Source: Voacanga thouarsii
Lineage: Eukaryota > Streptophyta > Magnoliopsida > Gentianales > Apocynaceae
Length of the DNA: 64,000 nt
Assembly (NCBI GenBank): GCA_026120185.1
Contig: JANUWF010001110.1
Coordinates: forward strand, 535,001-599,000
Reading direction: 5' to 3'
In this document: piece by piece, positions 55,431-64,000 of the stretch
How positions within the stretch are numbered: the first letter of the stretch is position 1
Layout: each line of letters begins with the position of its first letter
Program-made: the position numbers and the translations under genes
The notes under the pieces: model-generated
Databases searched by the model: none
Seen by the model: only the letters and a program-made list of their open reading frames with translations
Told to the model about the DNA's origin: nothing

Positions 55431-58400
55431 CCTAATAAGTGGCCTAATGGCCAAGGCTGTCGCCCCATCCTTTAGACCAGGGGTCTTTATAATGCGGTAC
55501 GATAAAAATCCAAGGAAAGATAGTAAAGGAAAAAGGATAAATCTTAGTGCTTAATCTTAAATTACATCACAAGGAATTTGCTAAGATCAGCGAAATAAAA
55601 TTATAAATTTGGCCAAAAGAAAATCTAATCGTTCATCCAGAATTAAAAACAACAAAAGTATCAAGACCTAACATTATTAAAAAATAGAGCTTCAAGTCCC
55701 AGTCTTGATAAACCTACCTCCTCCTGAAAATGTGATAATAATAAAAAAAAAGTGTGAGATTATAAATTATCTTAGCAAGTCTGCAGTGTGTGGTCGTGGC
55801 ACAATTTTCAAAATAAATATCATGATGCATGAATAAAAATAATTTGAACGGATATACTCATAATGCAATTTTTACTTATGCAAAATATAATTTTTGGGGG
55901 AGAAAGTGAGTATATTGTAATATACTGCTTAAAAAAAATTTTCATCGGATAAAATGCTAAATTACATATTACAATCCTAAAAAAGATTTTTCATTTATAC
56001 AAAATTTTGAACCCGAATTCTCCACATTATTCCCAATATGTCTCAAGTAGCTAAGGCATAACCAAAGCCAACAATAGCATGTACGGTGTACATCCCTACC
56101 ATGAGAATGTCCCCAACATATCTCTCATCTAATCCATCAGGCGAATGTCCTACATCTATCCTTCGATTTCACCTATTAAAAACCGTGTTGCTACCTAAGG
56201 ACCCGGTTTTGTCACCTAGTACTAACACTCCATTTGGAAACAGACAAACATTCGGAGACGACCAATCTTCCGGTAATCTCTTGAAAACTAACGTGAGCTA
56301 GTCCTAGTACCTCACTCATTCAGTACTTAATGTCCTATGGTTCATGGAAAAATTTCCCAATCCGATATGGATTATATAATTTTCATTCCCAACGGAAAAA
56401 TATTGTTCGAGTCGTAAATACCCGTCTTTCAAAACTTAAGTCGATCAAGGCTCAAACACATTTTCCCAAAGATTTTCCAAAACCAAAATCCCTATATCCG
56501 TTCTAGTAACTTATTCGAGAAGTATTAGCTGTAAATTGTTGTCATGATATTTGGGGCCATTTAGTGTAAATCATGCAATGATTTTAGCAATATTTTCATG
56601 TATAGCATAATTTTGGGGTATGGCCCATAATCATAATACTTATGAGAAGCTTCTTGGCAATATTCATGCATGATTAAATTATGATATCATAATAGAATCA
56701 TTACTTTTGTGTATAAGTGTTATGACAAAAAATGGCATACTCATAATTTAAATCGTACTTTTCATGCCATTGTGTGAAATGCTTCATAAAATTCATGCAT
56801 ATATTTTATATGCACTTGAATGCAAGTTGTACATAATTTAAATGTGGCATATTTGCATGGCTTTGCATTTTCCAAAATAGACTTGAGATGCAAGAACTTA
56901 TCTCTTGTCTAAAGCTTAGCAAAATAACTTCAAGCAAACTTAAGTGCTCTTTCTTCCTACGTTCAACTCAAAATCTAACATATACATATAATATAGGAAT
57001 TAATTTTCTAATTAAAGTGTTAATCTCCTAGAATAGTTAGGGGAATTACTTAAATCTTGAGTAACTGCAAATTATTTAGCGACAAAGCCTAATTGATTCT
57101 AATCACAAAGTATCCCATCAAGAAATCCAACAATCCTCTAAAATATCCATAATTCATAAAGTATAGAACTCTCCTACTTCCTAATTAACATCCATAGTTA
57201 AACAAGGCTTTAATTGCCAAGCAAAGCACTAATCATCCATGCAAATCCTAATTAGCCATGCAACTCTAATTAATCAATCAATAAAGTATCATCAAAACAA
57301 ACTTATATTACCAAGCACACCAAAAGTTCAAATAACTTTTCAAAAATTGAAGTTCTCATCTTATAATAGTACAAGGAATTACTCTTCAAAATTATACTAT
57401 AAAGAAAAATCATCAAAATTTAATCGAATATATTTTTCATAATTCTAAACATCACACAATGTTCACAAAAGCCAAATTTGCAACAATTATAGCTTTCTCT
57501 ATGAGTAAATTCATTTTCAAAATTCAAACACAAAATTTTGCTTTTACTCTAAAACGTGGGTCAAAATCATTTACTTAATTAACCAAAGAAACCATTTAAT
57601 TTTTAAACAAAAATCTTCAGTTTAAAACCTCCATACGTTAGGTGAATTACAATATGTTTTTCTTCCCAAGATTTCCACAAAAAAAGACTCAAATAATTTT
57701 TACATAAAGCATTGAGTGAACAGTAAATTACTTTGCGTAGTCAACTTTAAAAATTCATAACTCCCAAATTATAATGGATTTTTCGATGATTATTTTTCTA
57801 AAAATTTTATAGTATCTTGAAGTTTCTAAAATCCAAAAATTATAAGAAAATTTAGTTGGGAAAGAGGTTTTTTGGGTGTTTAAAGTTAGTCGTCTGTACA
57901 GGAGTTTCTGTACAGTTTGCATAGTTTGATTTAAAGGTTATAAAATTGGATTTTTCTTTATTTACTACATATAAAACTTACACCAACATAATCTTAACAC
58001 ATAATAGGATACTCAAGGACTCAAAATCAAACAAGCTATTAACAAAGTTCATCTCACAAAGTAGACCCATTTTAGCTTTTAAACTAAACTAGCAATACTC
58101 TATTTTCTTATCACCTTTATAATTCTCAAAATACAAAGCAAATCACCCAATTCATTCACACCAACCTATACAAACATCATAGATCACATTACCATGAAAT
58201 CCAACTCCTCTTTCACCCAAAATTCACCAAGAACACAACATTACACTACTAAGAATGTATCTAGGCTGCTTTGTGCAACTTTCGGTTTTCAAGCATAACA
58301 AGTAAAGAAAATGAGTTCTTAACATAAAAATGTTTCCCTTCCATATCCTACATCATTCCTTTAACCAAATTACAACAAAAGATTAATACATAAAGCAAAC

Positions 58401-59457
58401 CACTCCAATCTATAAAATATTTACAGATTTTCGGCCAGTAAGGAAGATGGAAGGGAAAGATGTATTTTTCATATACAAGAAGCCATTTTTACATGATATC
58501 TCAAGACTCTAGACTAGGTACAACATTTGGGCATCAAAGTACAACATAACTAAAGCATAAAATCACAGATTTTATAGCTAAACAACAGCCGCATTTTCTG
58601 CTACATGAAGAAGACAAGAATGGTGGATGGTTTACTTTGAAGTTTTGAAGCTTACTTCCAACCTTTCTACAGCAAATAACAGCCTTTCTACACACAAAAC
58701 GGTGATGATTTCTTGAAAAGTAGAAGAGATATGATCATGGAAGAGGAAGTACTACACTATTTTTTTGAGAAGAATGTAAGAGGAGATAATTTTCTCCTTG
58801 TTCACCAAGGCTGTCGGCCAGCCTTAGAAGAGAGGAGAGTGGTTTTTTATTGAGATGGAGAAAGAAATTTGAGAGAAAGGAGAGGGGGGCAGTCGGCCAT
58901 GTAGGGTGAAAATGAGGAGACAAGTAGATTTTATACTAGGTCATGTATTGATCTAAGGGTTGGAAGGAGCTTGTTTGAAATTGCCCTAAATTCAATGGCT
59001 AAGATGAAAGCCATTTTGATGGGTCAAATTGATCTATGGATCTTAGGTATATGTCTTGAGTTAAATAATGAAACTGGGTTAAAAAGTCAAATTGGTCTTG
59101 ACACAAGATTTAACCAAGACTTATTAATTAACAAATAAGGTTAAACTCCTAATTAAAATTAAATTGTTCAAGAGGAAAAAGTCATTATTATAATATTATT
59201 TGAGGTGTGTTACTATAATTAATTTGACTAAATTATCTACTACAAAATAGTAAATGTATATATAATACAATAATTAATTATGAATAAATCATTTACCACG
59301 AACAATATAAATAATTAACTCAATATACTTACGTTCTCTAAGAGAATTCACATAAGGAGCACATGAAATAGCCACAAATAATGCATTTAATTTATGAAGT
59401 GGGATTAATTCGATCAAGTAGTTAGTTCCCTAACTCTCAATTTAGTAGGGTGTTACA
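55431..59457 (-). mobile_element. Very long solo LTR (about 4.03 kb), probably Ty3/gypsy, minus strand
   Basis: Ends TGTAACACTCCCTAATAAG and ...TTAGTAGGGTGTTACA; TGTAACACCC/GGGTGTTACA ends and multi-kilobase LTRs are familiar in plant chromovirus-type gypsy elements. Flanks CTGCT (55426-55430) and TTGCT (59458-59462) match at 4 of 5 bases. On the minus strand a TATA-like AGTATAAAATC lies near 58930 followed by a CT-rich leader, so the LTR is read right to left. No gag, pol, primer site or polypurine tract adjoins either end. The short frames inside (such as 56086-56301 and 58735-58923) are not genes. Confidence 0.7.
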
Positions 59458-59462
59458 TTGCT

Positions 59463-61669
59463 TACCACTCTAATTTCGCAGCCAATCCTTCTTGCTCTTA
59501 ACTTGCTTCGTCCTCCCTCCCCCCCCCCCGCCCCCATTTAAAAAAAAAACTAAATAAGATCATTCATTCATAATATATAAATAAGTTACACATATGGACT
59601 AGGTGTTCCATGATAATAGAGAAATAATACACCCTAAACCTTAGGTAGATAAAGTACAAAAAATAGAAAATAAAATAAACACACAATAATCTTCTTCATA
59701 ATTTCTTTACACAAACAACCTTGACATGAGATATCTAAACTCACCATCCAGTTTCGTGTGCAGCAACTTGAAAGATTCTGGGTGTATCATTTACGTGAGA
59801 AAAGGGGAGAGATAGAGAAAGAAAGGGCCCAAAACAAGTTTGGGTAACAAACTAACTCTAAGAACATAGAGTAACAAATAAATCATACTAAAGAGTTGTA
59901 GATTTGGATAAATAAAACTAAAGGAATAGATTTTTGTGGTTTGTAGATAAAAAAAGAGTAAGAGTACAAAACTGCACCTCAGATTTGACCGAAAGGTGTA
60001 GATGCTAGATGAAGATGAAGGTTTGGTGGAGAAAAAAGGATAGAGAGAAAGTAGAAAGAAAAAAGGAGGAATGTCCAATTATTATCGCTGGCATTGTCCA
60101 TCCTTAGTTCATGGAATTCATGTTTAGCCAGTGAAGACAAAATTAGGATTAGATTTAGAACATCCTTGCAAAATGAACCCTTTTCTGGGCTACAACAATC
60201 AACAAAATAGAAACAAAGGCAATACAATAGGATATACAGAGCTAATATAAAAAGGAAAATAGAAAGGATATGCCTTCAATGGGTTAGCGCCGACCTAATT
60301 AGCTTGATTTAATTTGAGCTGAGTTTCTAGTGAGCTTAAATTGAGTCAAGCTTGACCTTAAATATTAGGCCTAAGCAGATTTAGTTTTGAACAAGCTCAA
60401 TTCATTATTTTGATAGTCATCGGTTATTTGTATAGAAATTATAAGTTTTATTTTAATTAAAATTTCAACATTAATGGTAATAATAATTGAGACACCAAAT
60501 TAATGAAAAGAAATAGAAAAAAATTCATGAGATTTACTTTTCTATATTGTAATAGACTTTTACAATATTATATAATATAATTATTTAAAGTTATATCCTG
60601 ATTATAAGTATCTATATTAATATATGTAAGTTAACAATTTATCATTTTAATTTTTTTATGAATTATTTCAAGCCAGTCGAGCTTATATTTTGCTTTTAAG
60701 CAAAGTTCTGGTTGTATCTTTGTGAGCTTGAGGGAGTTTAACTAAATACCAACATATATATTTTGCAATCAAAACAAAAATTATAAACTCGAATTGGCAG
60801 CCTCCCAAGAGAGAACACACCAAGTACTAGAATAAGACGGTAACAAAACTAGTACATGCATTTGACTATGGCCGTTCTGAAAAATTACTAATTTCATCAA
60901 AATCCTCAATTGCATCTTGATCGTTTTCCTGATGTGAAAACAGGAAAATTACCCAATTCACATTGTGCAACCACAATTATGGCTTGAACAACCATTTCAG
61001 ATTGCAATTTCTTGGACAAGCTTGGTTGAAGCATCTGTAGTAGATTTCAATCCTAGGGCTCCTTGGAAATTCAATAGAGGAGGTATCCACCTTAACTTCA
61101 AAGAGGAAAACACAAGTGTGGTACTTGAGAAATCTAGCACAATTCATCATCAAGAAGGATAAATATAATACCACAACACCATGTTACATTCTAAGTATCT
61201 AATAAAACTTCTAAAACTACTAAACCAATTGTAAGAACTGCCGAAAAGAATAAGAGGTTTTGTGTTTCACACTCTGACACTCTATGTTTGGTTAATCAAG
61301 GAGAAAGGGAAAAGGAATCGTTACTTTAATTAGGTAGAATAAATAATTTATTTTTATTTTGTTGGGTTGGAGTGGAAGAGAAGAAAATAACAATTCTTTC
61401 TAATAATTTACTCTATACTTGGTTCATTTTGTTTGTTTGATTGATTGGAGTAGAGGGGATTCTTTCTTAATTTATTTTTTCTCAAATTTTCCTTTCTCAT
61501 CAAATGACGTAAATCATATTTACCTCTAGATTTACGTCTTTTTCATTTTTTCTTCATTTTTTTTCACCATGATCAAATGTACTGCCTGTTTCTTTCATCC
61601 TTTTTTCTTTCCTCTTTGTAGTAGAATAAGCCTCTTGAAAAGTATTCGAGACCCCAAATAAGGCAAGGA
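59463..61669. other. Host intergenic DNA; no gene recognised
   Basis: A C-run lies at about 59517-59535. 60290-60740 has repeated AGCTTGA / GAGCTTGAG words typical of degenerate MITE or hAT remnants. 60965-61162 is a 65-codon frame without a recognisable motif. Confidence 0.5.
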
Positions 61670-63465
61670 CAGAGTTAGGGGTAGGAAAAGCGTTCGGCTC
61701 CAAACTTTCAAAAAAGGCTTATTCCTTTACGAAAAAAATTAAGATTTTTAAAAGAAAATTTAATATAAATTTACTTTTTGTCTCCAAAATTTTAAATTTA
61801 GCTTTTACTTTCAATTTTTTTTTAAAATTATAATATTTTCTTCTACCATCTTAACTTTATTCTCCAAAAGTTTTTGGTTGTGGGACTAGTGATTTAAAAG
61901 GGCATTTGAAGATAAATGTTTCTCAAGTGCTCGAATTTTGTATCAAGAGTTTTTAATAGTTGAATCTGTGGAGATGATCTGGGAGTTTTTTCATCCATGA
62001 GAGGAGAAGGCAAATTCTTGGAAGTTGGAAGGAGGAAGAAGGAAGACTTTACTTGTTGGTTAGAAGAGGCATATAACAAAACAGGTTTCAATCTTCCTAT
62101 GGCTTTGGCAATCCCTAGAAAAGTGCGACCCTTATCACAAAAAGCATTTCGTAGTCCATTTCGATCGGTTGTACTTGACATTCTTGGGTTGGTTCCCTTT
62201 GCTCCCATTAAAGCTCATTGATTTGGGAGATAACTTGGTTTTGTCTCCCCACTTTTGCCATGGATAGGTTTCTTTTCCTTGTCCTTGCCAATCTCCTTTT
62301 TTTGAAACTTAAACAAGGATTTGGCAATAGCCATAGCTTGTGTGATGTCTTAGATGTCCTCTGTTTCTAGCTTGAGCTTAGCCCAATGGCTTTGTCCATC
62401 CAAAAACATGAATAAGGCTTTCTTAAGGGCTATATCTTGTATCTCAAGCATAAAATCTGAGAATTCCCATACATATTCACAAATATAGTTGTCTCTATGT
62501 TGGAGACGACAAAGCTTAGCTCAGGCTTTGTCTTCTGTATTACATCTTTACTTTGGCTTTGAATCCTTCCCACATCATGATGGAATCAGCTCCCCTTTCG
62601 TATGTCATCACACCTTCGTGTCCACCACACGAGTGTGATGTTCTTTAGGTTGAGCAGATCGGTATCTAGCTTGGTGGCATCGTCCAAAATGCCGAAGGCG
62701 CCGAAGTATCGTTTAACTCCATAGAAGATGTTTTCAATATTCCGAGCATTTCTGACTCTACCATAAGTCTCCAGTTTCAGTACCTCGATCATTGGCCCAA
62801 CCACAATGACACCTTTACCGTTTAAGACTTGTAGACATTCAACTTGGCCCTTAGTTAGTGCATTTCCTTTTGGACATAAGATAGCTCTGTAATAGACAAA
62901 TTAGCACCTCTTGCTAGTTGTGTCTTGCATGCCTCAAGTTCATCCTTCAGCATGGCAATCTCTTGTTGAAAAGTCTCGATCATGAGCCAAATAGTGTTGT
63001 CCCGCTTGAGAAGCCCATTAATGGCTTGATTGTGTGCACCTTGCATTCCTTCTCGCAACTTTTTTCCATCGAGTTGCACTATGTACTGCTCCATTTTTTT
63101 GTTGTGGTCTATCACGGCAAGCTCCACCCGAGCAAGCCTTTTCTCGAACAATGCCATTGGCTCTTGGGTGACCGATTTGTCTTTACGATTCCGGTGGAAT
63201 CTCGTGGGTTCTGCTTGGCATCCCACCCATCATGCTCTTCTTTACCCTCCACGAGTTCTGAAATGGAAGCCATCATCTTTAATTCACAACTTAACCTTAG
63301 CTTAGTTCTGACACCACTTGTCACGAGTTGGATATTTTACACCCAATAGCCCACACAGCTATAGCAAGACTCAAAGATTAATTTAGAGAAAATTTGCTAG
63401 ATAAGACTAAAGAAAGAAAGATGAAAGTATAGTGGTTAAGTGACTAAATAAAAGTTAAGTGTTAG
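61670..63465 (-). mobile_element. Ty3/gypsy retrotransposon fragment: LTR end, primer site and gag, minus strand
   Basis: On the minus strand, part of an LTR ends CCAACTCGTGACA at 63319, followed two bases later by the primer-binding site TGGTGTCAGAAC (63316 down to 63305), then a gag reading frame to about 61890. The distal LTR part is cut at 63466 by a CACTA-type end. The left side stops near 61670 without pol, so the element is a 5' fragment. Confidence 0.75.
61890..63287 (-). pseudogene. Ty3/gypsy gag (Retrotrans_gag type), broken
   Basis: Starts MASISELVEGKEEHDGWDA at about 63284. After a frame change it continues RKDKSVTQEPMALFEKRL with a coiled coil to 62855. The capsid domain follows in pieces: VRNARNIENIFYGVKRYFGA, ITLVWWTRRCDDIRKGS (62586-62804), then, in another frame, YVWEFSDFMLEIQDIALKKA and LDGQSHWAKLKLE near 62370-62500. 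A degraded zinc-knuckle region with CDKG and HFSRDC lies near 62130. The order matches plant gypsy gag proteins (capsid then CCHC). At least three frameshifts and several stops break it. Confidence 0.75.
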
Positions 63466-64000
63466 CACTACAAGAAATCTATCAATTTGCCACAAACAAA
63501 TCTGTGGCTAAACTGAAATTTGCCAGGATCTATGACGGAATTGGTCCGTGGCAAATACCTTCATCGCTAAGCATTTTTTGTAAGGGAACTCTTTTTCTAT
63601 GGCAATTTGGCATAGATTTGCTACTAATAGTTCAAGTTGGTAGCACCTTTTAGGGAAAAATATTGCGAGGCAACCATGGCAAGTCCATCACAATCTGTTA
63701 TTTTTTGCATGGACCAACCACGCCGGATCATGGACTATTTGGTACGCAGCCTTCCTCATGCACCAGTCACACCGGATCACAAACTATTCGGTGCGCAATC
63801 CCTAAATTGTTCAAGAATTGCACAACGCAAGACTCGAACCTATGATCTCCAAAATGTGGAGGTTGTGTTTAGCTGCTGAGCTGCGACAATTGTTGATGCT
63901 ATCCTTTTTTTTTTTTTTTTAATTTAAACTATTATGAACAATCTTTGTGTACTTTTTTAAAATAAAAGTATTATAACAAAATATAATAATCATATTAAAT
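63466..64000. mobile_element. CACTA (En/Spm-type) transposon terminus, runs off right edge
   Basis: CACTACAAGAAATC at 63466 is the diagnostic plant CACTA terminal sequence. It is followed by subterminal palindromic repeats TTTGCCACAAACAAATCTGTGGC and ATGACGGAATTGGTCCGTGGC. The other end and the 3-bp duplication are outside the window. Bases about 63650-63900 carry further repeat-like sequence (CGCCGGATCATGGACTATTTGG and CACACCGGATCACAAACTATTCGG), two similar copies about 50 bp apart. Confidence 0.7.
63800..63892 (-). repeat. tRNA-like (SINE-like) segment
   Basis: On the minus strand GCAGCTCAGCAGCTAAACA resembles an A box, CCTCCACATTTTGGAG an anticodon-type stem-loop, and AGGTTCGAGTCT a B box, at tRNA-like spacing. 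No acceptor stem or CCA-compatible end is apparent, so a tRNA-derived SINE head rather than a tRNA gene. Confidence 0.35.

Noticed and set aside
63800..63892. A tRNA gene on the minus strand.
   Set aside because: A- and B-box-like words and an anticodon-like stem are present, but the arms do not close into a full cloverleaf; reported only as SINE-like.

Overview
This is AT-rich nuclear DNA of a flowering plant, almost certainly a eudicot. The evidence is an RPM1-type CC-NB-LRR resistance gene, a split RWP-RK (RKD-type) gene with plant-type introns, and a dense, nested population of plant Copia, Ty3/gypsy, hAT and CACTA elements. No species can be named from the sequence alone. No prokaryotic features, rRNA, tRNA genes or CRISPR arrays were seen.

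Layout. 1-1014: minus-strand Copia copy (gag, then LTR) running off the left edge. 1015-2332: host spacer. 2333-7402: a second, plus-strand Copia of the same family with 339-bp LTRs and a CTAAG target duplication; its gag/protease/integrase region is replaced by a four-exon RKD gene in antisense, carrying two in-frame stops. 7408-8522: host segment Y. 8523-about 10500: 3' end of a minus-strand Copia of the 'A' family with a post-pol 'putative plant transposon protein' ORF. 10623-12474: probable solo LTR. 12475-23880: a roughly 275-bp tandem repeat array that has also been duplicated at a 3.2-kb scale together with an LTR. The array is interrupted by a solo LTR (15018-16085), a second LTR (17057-21911) that itself holds a nearly complete hAT element (18436-21732), and a hAT-like MITE (22302-22989). 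23883-24907 repeats segment Y; 26750-27890 repeats the spacer near 1060-1620. 28692-36647: decayed full-length Copia of the A family. 38390-40643: small Copia-like element with a foldback in its 5' LTR.

45717-48500 is the one clearly intact host gene: an intronless CC-NB-LRR immune receptor of 927 residues with a TATA box about 140 bp upstream. A Copia element with 335-bp LTRs and a GATTT duplication (48631-53312) sits 130 bp after its stop codon. 55431-59457 is a 4-kb solo LTR. 61670-63465 is a minus-strand Ty3/gypsy gag with primer-binding site and part of its LTR, cut by a CACTA-type terminus at 63466.

How it fits together. Apart from the resistance gene, the window is a heterochromatin-like accumulation of transposons. 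Target duplications allow relative dating: array, then LTR insertions, then hAT inside the LTR. Nearly all in-frame stops in the Copia elements sit where a single C-to-T or G-to-A change would turn a Gln or Trp codon into a stop, as expected for methylated, silenced DNA. The two most interesting objects are the antisense RKD gene inside a Copia with young, near-identical LTRs, and the resistance gene whose 3' flank is a Copia LTR.
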